From Collinsella aerofaciens (GTDB lineage Bacteria > Actinomycetota > Coriobacteriia > Coriobacteriales > Coriobacteriaceae), in the NCBI RefSeq assembly GCF_015554145.1, contig NZ_JADNHZ010000023.1:1-49158 (forward strand): a stretch of 49,158 nucleotides of DNA. The letters run 5' to 3'. Each line of letters starts with the position of its first letter. The stretch's first letter is position 1. A model generated the notes under the pieces. It saw nothing but the letters and a program-made list of their open reading frames with translations, searched no databases and was not told the origin of the DNA. Positions 14,398 to 23,700 of the stretch are shown piece after piece. Both the position numbers and the translations under genes were made by a program.

Positions 14398-17280
14398 ATG
14401 ACGCTACTGTATTTCCTTACCCTGTTTCCGCTGGTACCGACGCTGGGCATGCTGCTCGCGCGCGGTGACCGCGCTCGCGATGCAGTAGGGCTCATGGGCT
14501 CCGGCATTATTATGTCGGTGACAGTTGTAGTCGCCGTCATGTTTTTTGGCACGGGTCCGCAGAGCTTTGAGGTTGCCCCCGGCACCTCGCAAGTGCTCTC
14601 GATCATCAGCTCCGCCATCGACGTGATCCTGTGCGCCGTCATTCTGTACAACGCGCGTAAATATAAGAGCACGCTCACCACGGTGCTCGGCGCGGTGCAG
14701 CTGGTGGGCTCGGTCGCCTTTGCGGCCATGACGTTGCCCGCGGCCGAGGTCGTCACCGCCACCCCGCTCCACCTGGACTACATGAGCGTGATCATGGTCC
14801 TCGCCATCGGCATCGTCGGCAGCCTGATCTGCGTGTACGCCCTGGGCTACATGAAGGACTTCCAGGCCCACGACGAGCACGAGGCCGCACTGCGCGGGCA
14901 GACCGCGCCCGACCGTCGTCCGCAGTTCCTGGCGCTCATGTTCCTGTTCCTCTCGGCCATGTTCGTCATCGTGACGAGCGATAACCTGGAGTGGCTGTTC
15001 TGCGGCTGGGAAATCACCACCGTGTGCTCGTTCCTCATGATTGGCTATACGCGCACGCCCGAGGCCATTAAAAACGCCTTCACCCAGATCATCCTCAACA
15101 TGCTGGGCGGTATCGCGTTTTTGGCGGGCCTTATGTTCCTGCACGTCAACGGCATGCCGCTGACCATCTCGGGCATGATCGAGCTTTCCGGCGCCGGCAC
15201 CGCGCAGTCCGCGCTCCTGGTGATGCCGGTCGTCCTGCTGTCGCTCGCCGCGCTCACCAAGGCCGCGCAGATGCCGTTCCACACTTGGCTACTGGGCGCC
15301 ATGGTCGCCCCCACGCCCACGAGCGCCCTGCTGCACTCGTCGACCATGGTCAAAGCCGGCGTGTTCCTGATGGTCAAGCTGAGCCCGCTCTACGCTACCT
15401 ATCCCGTGACCGGCTTTATGGTCACGAGCGTGGGCGCCATCACGTTTTTGCTCGCTGCCCTCATGGCCATCTCGCAGAGCAACGCCAAACGCGTCCTCGC
15501 GTACTCCACCATTTCCAACTTGGGCCTCATCAGTGCCTGCCTGGGTGTCGGCGCGCCCGAGGCCGTATGGGCCGCCATCTTCCTGATCCTGTTCCACACG
15601 GTGGCCAAGTCGCTGCTGTTCCCGTGCGTGGGCACGGCCGAGCATCATATTGGCAGCCGCAATATCGAGGACATGGACGGTATGTTCAGCCGCATGCCGC
15701 ACCTGACGCGTCTGATGATGCTGGGCATCATGGGCATGTTCGTGGCGCCATTTGGCATGCTCGTGTCCAAGTGGGGCGCCCTGGTGGCGTTTGCGCAGAC
15801 CGGCAACGTGCTCATGATCATGGTGCTTGCCTTTGGCTCGGCTGCGACGTTTTTCTTCTGGGGCAAGTGGCTTGCCAAGCTTTCGGGCGTCGACCCCACG
15901 GCTCAAAACGTTGAGGTCAATGTCCATAAGACCGAATGGATGGCGCTTAACACCATCGCCGCGCTGCTGATTCTGTGCTGCGTGGCGTTCCCGGTTATCT
16001 CGAGCGGTCTGGTGTCGCCTTACTTGGCCATGGTGTTTGGCCGCGTGCCGTACGTTATTGGCAAGGACTCCATGTATCTGATGGTGGTTATCGTGGCGTT
16101 TATCGCCGTGGTGCTGCTGACTTCATTCCGCGTGAGCAACAAACCGCACGTAAACGTATATCTTTCGGGTGTGGGGACCGACAACTACCGCCATTTCCGC
16201 GGCTCGATGGGACACGAGGTGAAGGCCGAAAAGCGCAATTGGTACTCGGAGGACGCCCTTGGCGAGAAGCGTATTGGCCCCGCGGGTAGCGTCGTCTGCT
16301 GCAGCATTATCCTGTTCGCGCTGCTGTGTTGCGCGTGGATTGGGCCCGAGAGACTTGCCATGAGCGCGCCCTCGGTGCTGCGCGGTAAGTATTTCGAAGG
16401 CTCGGGTGTCGTGGGCATTTTTATTGGCACCGTGGCGTTTGCCTTGCTGGCGCCGCTTGTGGGCGGCCTGATCGACGGCGTTGACCGCAAACTTTCGGCT
16501 CGTATGCAGGGCCGCGTGGGCCCGCGCTTGCTGCAGCCCTTCTACGACGTTGCCAAGCTGCTGCGCAAGGCACCCGCCAGCGTTAACACCATGGACGATA
16601 CCTACATGGCGTGCGCGCTCATCTTCACCGTCGTCGGCGGCGGCATCTTTGTGTCGGGCTCCAACACGCTGCTGTGCGCTTTTATGGTGACGCTCGCCGC
16701 GATCTTTGTGGTGTTGGCGTCCGCCTCGACGCAGAGCCCGTTTGCCCAGGTTGGCGCCGACCGCGAGCTGCTGCAGGTCATGAGTTACGAGCCCGCCGTT
16801 CTGCTGATGAGCGTGGGCCTGTACCTTGCCACCGACAGCTTTGATTCCATCGCCGTGACGGGGCAGTCGACCCCCATCATCGTGTACAGCGCGCCCATTT
16901 TCCTCGCGCTGCTCGCGGTGCTTACCATCAAGCTGCGCAAATCGCCTTTTGACCTTTCGTACTCGCATCACGCGCATCAGGAGATCGTCCAGGGCGTCGC
17001 CACCGAGATGAGCGGCGGCACGCTGGCCAAGATGACCCTTATGCACTGGTGCGAGACCGTGCTGTTTTTGATGTGGGTGGGCATGTTCTTTGTTTGGGAC
17101 AACCCCGTGAGCTGGGTCGTAGCCCTGGTCGTGATGGCTGCGACGTACTTTGTCGAGGTGCTGATCGACAACACCTTTGCCCGCAGCACCTGGCGTAGCT
17201 GCTTTAAGCTCGGCTGGGGCGTGGCGCTGGTGTTTGGCCTGCTCAACCTTATGCCCATCCTCGTCGACGTGTTTATTTAG
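14398..17280 (+). CDS. echAB: Fused EchA-EchB-like membrane subunit of a group 4 [NiFe] hydrogenase
   Basis: This 960-residue integral membrane protein joins two subunits that are usually separate. Residues 1 to about 620 are a NuoL/NuoM/EchA-type ion antiporter with many transmembrane helices and the conserved core ALTKAAQMPFHTWL, APTPTSALLHSSTMVKAGV. From about 680 it continues as a NuoH/EchB-type subunit, with the hallmark DRKLSARMQGRVGP (about 695-710) and a later KSPFDLSYSHH. Together they form the membrane arm that couples electron flow to proton or sodium pumping. GGGGGAG lies seven bases before the start. It is the first gene of a compact operon with the hydrogenase subunits downstream. 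The frame is uninterrupted across the junction, with no internal stop or frameshift. Confidence 0.85.
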   Translation: MTLLYFLTLFPLVPTLGMLLARGDRARDAVGLMGSGIIMSVTVVVAVMFFGTGPQSFEVAPGTSQVLSIISSAIDVILCAVILYNARKYKSTLTTVLGAVQLVGSVAFAAMTLPAAEVVTATPLHLDYMSVIMVLAIGIVGSLICVYALGYMKDFQAHDEHEAALRGQTAPDRRPQFLALMFLFLSAMFVIVTSDNLEWLFCGWEITTVCSFLMIGYTRTPEAIKNAFTQIILNMLGGIAFLAGLMFLHVNGMPLTISGMIELSGAGTAQSALLVMPVVLLSLAALTKAAQMPFHTWLLGAMVAPTPTSALLHSSTMVKAGVFLMVKLSPLYATYPVTGFMVTSVGAITFLLAALMAISQSNAKRVLAYSTISNLGLISACLGVGAPEAVWAAIFLILFHTVAKSLLFPCVGTAEHHIGSRNIEDMDGMFSRMPHLTRLMMLGIMGMFVAPFGMLVSKWGALVAFAQTGNVLMIMVLAFGSAATFFFWGKWLAKLSGVDPTAQNVEVNVHKTEWMALNTIAALLILCCVAFPVISSGLVSPYLAMVFGRVPYVIGKDSMYLMVVIVAFIAVVLLTSFRVSNKPHVNVYLSGVGTDNYRHFRGSMGHEVKAEKRNWYSEDALGEKRIGPAGSVVCCSIILFALLCCAWIGPERLAMSAPSVLRGKYFEGSGVVGIFIGTVAFALLAPLVGGLIDGVDRKLSARMQGRVGPRLLQPFYDVAKLLRKAPASVNTMDDTYMACALIFTVVGGGIFVSGSNTLLCAFMVTLAAIFVVLASASTQSPFAQVGADRELLQVMSYEPAVLLMSVGLYLATDSFDSIAVTGQSTPIIVYSAPIFLALLAVLTIKLRKSPFDLSYSHHAHQEIVQGVATEMSGGTLAKMTLMHWCETVLFLMWVGMFFVWDNPVSWVVALVVMAATYFVEVLIDNTFARSTWRSCFKLGWGVALVFGLLNLMPILVDVFI

Positions 17281-17292
17281 GAGGCGGCATCC

Positions 17293-17889
17293 ATGGATCA
17301 TAAAATGTCGCGCTCGCCGTGGGTTATTCATTACGACGGCTCGAGCTGCAACGGATGCGATATCGAGGTGCTGGCCTCGCTCACGCCACTGTTCGATGCG
17401 GAGCGTTTTGGTGTGGTCAACACCGGCAACCCCAAGCATGCGGATATCTTTTTGGTGACGGGTTCGGTCAATGCCCAGAACCTGCCCGTCGTGCGCCAGA
17501 TCTACAACCAGATGCTCGAGCCCAAGTGCGTGGTGGCCTGCGGCATCTGCGCGTGTTCGGGCGGCGTGTTTCGCGATGCCTACAACGTGATTGGCGGCGT
17601 GGACCGCGCGATTCCTGTGGACGTGTACGCGCCCGGATGCGCCATTCGCCCCGAGACAGTGATCGATGCCATCGTGGAGGCGTGCGGCATCCTGGACCAG
17701 AAGGAGGCCGTGATGCGCGCCGGCGGCGATCCGCTCACCGTAGGCGGTGCCGCTACCTGGGACGGTGGCGTTGAGCTGGTCGAGGACGGGTTTGTTGCCG
17801 CTGCGAAGGCCGGTGGCGCGCCCGCTGGGGCGCCTGCCGCGTCTGCTGGAATGCCCGCCGCGCCCGCTGCCGCAAAGGAGGCCGAGTAA
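17293..17889 (+). CDS. echC: Group 4 hydrogenase small subunit (EchC, NuoB-like)
   Basis: The 198-residue protein is the NuoB-type small subunit holding the proximal 4Fe-4S cluster next to the Ni-Fe site. The expected cysteines are present: SSCNGCD (about residues 18-24), ACGICACSGG (about 81-90) and YAPGCAIRPE (about 113-122). The last 35-40 residues are an Ala/Pro/Gly-rich tail not typical of EchC, probably disordered. AGGAGG precedes the start 12 bases after the previous gene, and its TAA overlaps the next ATG by one base, which indicates translational coupling. Confidence 0.9.
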   Translation: MDHKMSRSPWVIHYDGSSCNGCDIEVLASLTPLFDAERFGVVNTGNPKHADIFLVTGSVNAQNLPVVRQIYNQMLEPKCVVACGICACSGGVFRDAYNVIGGVDRAIPVDVYAPGCAIRPETVIDAIVEACGILDQKEAVMRAGGDPLTVGGAATWDGGVELVEDGFVAAAKAGGAPAGAPAASAGMPAAPAAAKEAE

Positions 17890-18605
17890 TGCAAAAGGCA
17901 ATCTACACCACCGTCGAGCTCGATGCGCTGCTGTCGCATGTACAGGCGCTCAAGGGCGCCGGCGCGCGCTTTGTGCAGATGCACGCCGAGCGCAGCGTGG
18001 ACGACGGCACGTATCGCCTGGTCTATACGTTTATCAACATTCATGCCGCCCAGGAGCAGATTGCGCAGGACGGCAGCTATGCGTTTGAGAACTTGGTGGT
18101 CGAGGGCATCGATCAGCTCCAGGACATTCCCTCGATTAGCTCGTACTATCCGGCGGTGTTCCCGTTTGAGAACGAGGCGCACGACCTGTTTGGCCTTGCC
18201 ATCACCGACATGCAGGTCGACTTCAACGGCTTTTTCTACCAGGTCTCGACTGCCGAACCCATGAGCGTCATCACGCCCGAGGTGAAGGCCGCGCGCGAGA
18301 AAGCCATGAAGGTCCGCGCGGCTGCCGAGGCTAAGGCGCACAAGGCCGCTGCCGAGAAGGCCGCCGCGGCTGCGGCTGCTGCAGGGGAGGGCGTTGCGGG
18401 CGCCGGCGATGCCGCGGGCGCCGCTGCTCAGCCCACTGCGGCTGCCGGCTCCGATGCTCAGCACGATGAAGCCGCTGCGAAGGCCGCGCTCAAGGCCGCC
18501 GAAATGGAGGCAAAGCTCGCCGCCATGGATCCCGAGAAAGCGGCCAAGGTCCGCGCGGCGCTTGCCGCCAAGGCCGCCCGCGACAAGCAGAAAAAGGAGG
18601 CGTAA
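17889..18605 (+). CDS. echD: Group 4 hydrogenase subunit EchD (NuoC-like) with a long Ala/Lys-rich tail
   Basis: Residues 1-125 resemble NuoC/EchD, ending with the conserved FPFENEAHDLFGLAITDMQ segment that docks on the large subunit. The remaining roughly 110 residues are a highly biased Ala/Lys/Glu tail (KAAAEKAAAAAAAAGEG and similar), predicted helical or disordered. The whole protein, 238 residues, is about twice the usual EchD length. The start overlaps the echC stop codon. The tail might tether the complex or bind a partner; nothing in the sequence shows which. Confidence 0.85.
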   Translation: MQKAIYTTVELDALLSHVQALKGAGARFVQMHAERSVDDGTYRLVYTFINIHAAQEQIAQDGSYAFENLVVEGIDQLQDIPSISSYYPAVFPFENEAHDLFGLAITDMQVDFNGFFYQVSTAEPMSVITPEVKAAREKAMKVRAAAEAKAHKAAAEKAAAAAAAAGEGVAGAGDAAGAAAQPTAAAGSDAQHDEAAAKAALKAAEMEAKLAAMDPEKAAKVRAALAAKAARDKQKKEA

Positions 18606-18610
18606 AGTCC

Positions 18611-19699
18611 ATGGCACATCGCTCCGTTATTCCGTTTGGCCCGCAGCACCCGGTGCTGCCCGAGCCGCTTCATCTGGACCTGGTGATCGAAGACGACCGC
18701 GTCATCGAGGCAATTCCGCAGATCGGCTTTGTGCACCGCGGACTCGAGAAGCTCACCGAAAAGCGCGACATGCATCAGTTTGGCTACATCGCCGAGCGCA
18801 TCTGCGGCATCTGCGCCGTGGGCCATAGCTGCGGCTACGCCAGCGCCTGCGAGCGTATGCTCGGCATCGAGGTGCCTGGTCGCGTGCAGTATATCCGCAC
18901 CATTCTGCATGAGCTTTCGCGCATTCATTCGCATCTGCTGTGGTTGGGTCTGCTTGCCGATGCCTTTGGTTTTGAGGCGCTGTTCTATCGTTCGTGGACC
19001 CTGCGCGAGCAGATTCTCAAGATCTTTGAGAGCACGTGCGGCGGCCGCGTGATTTTGTCGATCAACGAAATCGGCGGCCTTAAACACGACATTGAGGACT
19101 CTGAGCTGGCGGGCATTGTCCAGGCGCTCGATGCCATGCGCCCCGACTACGAGGCCCTGGTGCATACGTTTTTGGACGACAATAGCTGCGGCGAGCGCCT
19201 GCATGGCGTGGGCGTGATCAGCAAGAAGGACGCGCTGGAGCTTTCGATGGTCGGCCCGTTTGGGCGCGCCTCGGGCGTGGACTACGACGTGCGCATGTTC
19301 GGCGACGGTGCCTATGCGGACCTGGCTGCGTTTGAGCCCATCGTTGCTACCGATGGCGATTGCTATGCCCGCTGCCAGGTGCGTTGCGCCGAGGTCACGC
19401 AGGCCATGGACATCATCAAGGAGCTTGTGGGCAAGATTCCGCACGACGGGATCGGCGGGCGCACCAAGCTTACGCCGGCCGACGGCGCACGCGGCGAGGT
19501 TGTGATTGAGCAGCCGCGCGGCGAGGCGTATTACTATGTGCGCGGCAACGGCACCAAGAACTTGGACCGTTTTCGCGTGCGCACGCCGACGTCGCAAAAT
19601 CTGGCGGGTCTGACGCATGCGCTGCAGGGCGTGCTCATTGCCAACGTGCCCATGATTATCCTGACCATCGACCCCTGTATTAGCTGCACGGAAAGGTAG
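18611..19699 (+). CDS. echE: Group 4 [NiFe] hydrogenase large subunit (EchE, NuoD-like)
   Basis: This 362-residue catalytic subunit binds the Ni-Fe centre. Both ligand motifs are intact: ERICGICAVGHSCGY near residue 59, and DPCISCTER at the extreme C-terminus. That separates it from NuoD of complex I, which has lost these cysteines. The enzyme should oxidise H2 or reduce protons with ferredoxin. The protein stops two residues after the last Cys-containing motif, so there is no C-terminal peptide for a maturation protease. AAAGGAGG overlaps the end of echD. No hyp maturation genes are in the window; they must be elsewhere. Confidence 0.95.
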   Translation: MAHRSVIPFGPQHPVLPEPLHLDLVIEDDRVIEAIPQIGFVHRGLEKLTEKRDMHQFGYIAERICGICAVGHSCGYASACERMLGIEVPGRVQYIRTILHELSRIHSHLLWLGLLADAFGFEALFYRSWTLREQILKIFESTCGGRVILSINEIGGLKHDIEDSELAGIVQALDAMRPDYEALVHTFLDDNSCGERLHGVGVISKKDALELSMVGPFGRASGVDYDVRMFGDGAYADLAAFEPIVATDGDCYARCQVRCAEVTQAMDIIKELVGKIPHDGIGGRTKLTPADGARGEVVIEQPRGEAYYYVRGNGTKNLDRFRVRTPTSQNLAGLTHALQGVLIANVPMIILTIDPCISCTER

Positions 19700-19706
19700 G
19701 CGCGGC

Positions 19707-20048
19707 ATGAGTTTGCTGACATTTGCCAAGACGGCCTTGGGTTCTATGGTCAAGCAGCCGGTAACGGTGCGCTATCCGCAGGAGAAGCTCGCGGCACCCG
19801 AGCGCCTGCGCGGGCATATCGTCAACGATATGGACGTGTGCATCTGCTGCGGCATGTGCGCGCGCCGTTGCCCGGCGGGTGCACTTGCGGTCGATCGCAA
19901 GGGCGGAACGCGGTCGATTGACCCGTATGCCTGCGTGGTGTGCGGTGAGTGCATCGAGAGCTGCCCCAAGCACTGCCTGACTATGGACACCACCCGCACT
20001 CCAGTCGCAGCGGACAAGACTCCCACGGTGGAAACCAAACCGGAATAG
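19707..20048 (+). CDS. echF: Hydrogenase ferredoxin-type subunit (EchF, NuoI-like)
   Basis: The 113-residue polyferredoxin carries two 4Fe-4S motifs, CICCGMCARRCP (about residues 46-57) and CVVCGECIESCP (about 76-87). These link soluble ferredoxin to the small-subunit cluster. It begins eight bases after echE and closes the operon in the order A/B-C-D-E-F. The Pro/Thr-rich C-terminal end is short and unremarkable. Confidence 0.9.
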   Translation: MSLLTFAKTALGSMVKQPVTVRYPQEKLAAPERLRGHIVNDMDVCICCGMCARRCPAGALAVDRKGGTRSIDPYACVVCGECIESCPKHCLTMDTTRTPVAADKTPTVETKPE

Positions 20049-20058
20049 GGCTGGGATA

Positions 20059-20090
20059 GGGGCCGATGGGGCAAATGCCCCACCGGCCCC
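20059..20090 (+). terminator. Strong GC hairpin after the hydrogenase operon
   Basis: GGGGCCGATGGGGCA pairs with TGCCCCACCGGCCCC (one mismatch, two-base loop) ten bases after the echF stop. There is no T-run, so termination could be imperfect. Confidence 0.7.
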
Positions 20091-20122
20091 GCGCTTAAAC
20101 GAGCGGTGGAGCCGCCGCGAAC

Positions 20123-20274
20123 AAAACTATGCCGGATTACGGGGCTGGATAGCGAACCTCCGACCATATCGAAAATTGCAAAAACAAAACCGCAGGTAGA
20201 TAGCCTGCCGTTTTTCAAAAAATGGAGGTATGGATGAGGGTCCCGACTTTAGCCCCGTAATCCGGCATAGTTTT
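20123..20274. repeat. Hairpin repeat type A, upstream copy (152 bp)
   Basis: Terminal arms begin AAAACTATGCCGG and end CCGGCATAGTTTT, extending about 23 bp with perfect complementarity. Inside, ACCGCAGGTAGATAGCCTGC forms an apical hairpin, so the whole element can fold into one long stem. A second 152-bp copy in the same orientation lies at 27725-27876. Confidence 0.9.
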
Positions 20275-20302
20275 GAAATACCACCATATCCGTAGCATCC
20301 CT

Positions 20303-20333
20303 TGATCTCCCGTGGACAGAGGGAAACGGATCA
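20303..20333. repeat. Short repeat type C, copy 1
   Basis: TGATCTCCCGTGGACAGAGG, ending AAACGGATCA. Ends are complementary (TGATC/GATCA). Related copies lie at 20542-20572 and 27645-27675. Confidence 0.8.
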
Positions 20334-20368
20334 TTTTGGCCTTGCGAGGGCTGCCGCGTGACCCGTCT

Positions 20369-20528
20369 GCCACGAAATGGGCCCATCTACTACGTTTAGG
20401 CCGCTACCCTCAACCATGGCAAGTAATGTGAAATAAAAACCGCAGGTAAAACGCCTGCGATTTTTCATGAAACGCGGGTATGGTCGGGGGTATCGAGTCA
20501 AACGTAGTAGATGGGCCAGTTTTGTGGC
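20369..20528. repeat. Hairpin repeat type B, upstream copy (160 bp)
   Basis: Outer arms GCCACGAAA/TTTTGTGGC and inner arms GGCCCATCTACTACGTTT/AAACGTAGTAGATGGGCC are separated by a core with the same apical ACCGCAGGTA...CGCCTGCG hairpin as type A. Types A and B therefore share a core but have different arms. The second copy is at 27473-27631. Confidence 0.9.
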
Positions 20529-20541
20529 GAGCGCCACCAAT

Positions 20542-20572
20542 TGATTCCCCGGGGACGGAGGAAAGTGGATCA
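20542..20572. repeat. Short repeat type C, copy 2
   Basis: TGATTCCCCGGGGACGGAGG, ending AAGTGGATCA. It follows the B element by 13 bases, the same arrangement as at the downstream locus. Confidence 0.8.
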
Positions 20573-20621
20573 TTTTTGCCTGATGGCACCGAGTCGCACC
20601 TGTTTTCCTGCGAAAACGCCG

Positions 20622-20736
20622 TGTCTCAACTTTGGTGAGACATTTGTCTCACGCCCAAAACAGAATCTGGAACATGTGTCACCTGCCCAAATTGTGTCTC
20701 ATTTCGTAACTTTAGGCTGTTGCAAGGTCTGAGACC
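20622..20736. promoter_or_regulatory. Cluster of TGTCTCA motifs upstream of the adhesin gene
   Basis: TGTCTCA occurs at 20622, 20645 and 20695, its complement TGAGACA at 20636, and a palindrome GGTCTGAGACC at 20726-20736, just before the ribosome site. The first three can form alternative hairpins. It looks like a multi-site operator or leader structure. No convincing -10/-35 pair was identified. Confidence 0.45.
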
Positions 20737-20753
20737 GCGAGAAGGGAGACGCG

Positions 20754-23700
20754 ATGAGTAAGTACACGAAGGGTCTCTTGGCGGTGATACTGGCCGTAGT
20801 GCTGGTATTGCCAGCCGCAGCATTCGCCATGCTGCCCGAGGCCAACGCCAGGTCCAGCACCGGAATGGACGGGCCGACAGTAAGCGGAACGGTCGTCGAC
20901 CCCGACACCAGCGGACGCTGGGAAATCTGGGCAGCCGGTCACAACGGTAACAAAGTAACGACTCAAAACGTCGGCCGAATCTGGACCGACAAGACGGTCA
21001 AGAAAGCCGGAAAAAACGAAGCGTCAGATTTTGTGACTACGCTTTCGGCGATGTCCTCGACGTCTAATTCAACCGTAACGGTTACCACGCCACTCGACAT
21101 CGTGATGGTGCTGGACGCCTCTGGCTCGATGGATGATCATATGGGCGGTGGAGACTCACCTAAGCGTATCGATGCGTTGAAGAACGCTGCGAATAGCTTT
21201 ATCGATACCATTGCCAAGCAAAACGAGGGCATCGAGGGCGTCAATAGGCAGCATAGGGTTGCCATTGTTAAGTTTGCGGGCGAGAAGTCCAACGATATCG
21301 GCAACAATATGTATCGCGACGGAGGGTACTCCTACAATTACACCCAGGTTATGAAAGAATTGACCTACTGTTCCGGCAGCAATGCGGATGATCTCAAGAA
21401 GAATACAATTAATCAAATTCAGCCTGCCGGCGCCACGCGCGCCGACTATGGCCTAGAGCTGGCCGAGGGAATCACTATCACTTCTGGCCGCAAAGACGCC
21501 AAGAAGATTATTGTGTTCTTTACCGACGGTACGCCAACAAAGCAAAATAAATTCGATGCGGGTGTCGCCAACGCTGCTGTGAAGGCTGCCAAGAACATGA
21601 AGGACAGCAAGGCCACCGTTTATACTATCGGCATCTTTGATGGCGCGGACCCCAGCGCTGGTATCCAGGATTCGGGAAAAAGCCAAAAAGAGAACAAGTT
21701 CATGCAGGCCGTATCGAGCAACTACCCCAATGCCACGGCATGGAACGCTCACGGCACACGCGCGGAAAACTCCGACTACTACAAGTCGGCGACCAATGCC
21801 GAAGAGCTCAAGAAGGTCTTCGACGACATCTCACAGGCCATCACATCGGAGGCGCCTTATCCGACCGAAATCCATAAGGGCTACGACAAGACCAAGTCCG
21901 GCTACATCACGTTTACCGACGAGCTGGGCGACTTTATGCAGGTCGACGGATTTACCGAAGTCGTCATCAACGGCACGCCGTTTACCGAGGCGAGCAAGAC
22001 GTTCAATGAAGAAACCAATACCGACACATATGAGTTCACCGGCAAGGCAAAAGACCTGCTCATTACCGTGCAGCGTGCCGGCGATGACAATCCCCAGAAG
22101 GGCGATATCGTAACGGTTAACATTCCTGCATCGTTGATTCCGCTGAGCCACTTTAAGACCGTAGACGGCAAGCTTTCGGTCGACAGCGTTAAGCCCATCC
22201 AGGTGAAGTATGCTTCGAGCGTGAAGAGTGTTGCGCTCGACAACCTATTTACGCCTGAGAAGGTCACGGGGCTCAAGACTTACATCGAAAAGAATACGAC
22301 CGTTGCCGACGATGACAGCAAGACCGTGAGCTTCTACGCAAACAAGTGGAAGACCGGTGCGTTGGGTGATACGGTTGCGACCTTTGAGCCGGCCGATACC
22401 AACCGCTACTACTACTTCCAGAAGCAGACTCCCATTTACACCGATAAGGAATGCACGCAGCCTGCAAAGATTTCACTGGCAGAAAAAGGCACCTATTACT
22501 ACAAGGATGAGTTTGAGGAGCAGGGCGAGAACAACGAGGCCAAGTCCGCCACTGCCGTCATCGAGTTTATCGGCGGCGACGCTGCGAAGTTTGACGGCGC
22601 CATAGTTCGCGACAAGGACGATAACCTTTCGTTTAGCGTGGGAACCGCGCGCCTGGCCTTTATCGACGAGCTCCACACCACCAAGGAGGGTGTGGGCGGC
22701 AACTTGACCGAGACCGCGCTCGACGTGCTCAACCCCAGGTGGAACAACGTGTCCGCCAAGGCGGGTGCTACGCATGTCAATTCCTACTTGGGCAACAACG
22801 GCAAGATCAGCTATAAGTACGACATGACGCCGGCAAAGGTTGACACCAAGGCTAGCTTTGGCCTGACCAAGGTGCTCGAGGGTCGCGACTGGACAGATGC
22901 GGACGAGTTTAAGTTCGAACTCGCTGCGACGTCCGAGAACGATGCCCCGATGCCTGCGCTCACGACTGCGATCGTGCACAAGGCTGACCTAGACATGGGC
23001 AAGGCAGCTATCGACTTCGGCGAGATCACCTACAACAAGCCGGGCGAGTACACCTATGAGGTCCGCGAGGTCAAGGGCGACGCCGGTGGCATTACCTACA
23101 GCAAGAACGTTGCCACGTTCAAGGTGACTGTGACGGTTAACGCCAAGGGCGAGCTTAAGGCCGACGTTGAAAAGACCTCGGGCGAGACCGAGTTCAAGAA
23201 CACCTATAGCGTGAAGCCTGTCGAGGACCAGATCACCGCGACCAAGGTCCTGACCGGGCGCGACCTCAAGGAGGGCGAGTTCTCCTTCGAGCTCGTCGAG
23301 GGTAACAAGGTCGTCGCCAAGGGCACTAACGCTGCCGACGGCACGATTGCCATGGACAAGATCACTTACGACAAGCCCGGCACCCACACTTACACGCTGC
23401 GCGAGAAGCTCCCCAACGAGGCGGGGCTGAGCAACGGGATCACGTACGATAAGACGAACTACACCATCAAGACGAGCGTCATCGACAACGGCGACGGCAC
23501 GCTTAAGGTGACCCATACGCTCGAGGGTCCCGAGACGGCACGCTTTGAGAACAAGTACAACACTGCCCCGAATAAGTCCAGCGTCACCGACCAGATCACC
23601 GCGACCAAGACCCTGACAGGCCGCGACCTCAAGGAAGGCGAGTTCTCCTTCGAGCTCGTCGAGGGTAACGATGTCGTCGCCAGGGGCACCAATGCGGCCG

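Noticed and set aside
16123-17901. 592-residue minus-strand open frame opposite the hydrogenase genes
   Set aside because: It crosses two clearly real genes on the other strand, is rich in His/Arg/Gly from reverse-complement codons, and has no family motif.
18611-19699. NADH dehydrogenase (complex I) NuoD instead of a hydrogenase subunit
   Set aside because: Both Cys pairs that bind Ni-Fe are intact (RICGIC and DPCISC), and the operon lacks NuoE/F/G/A/J/K/N.
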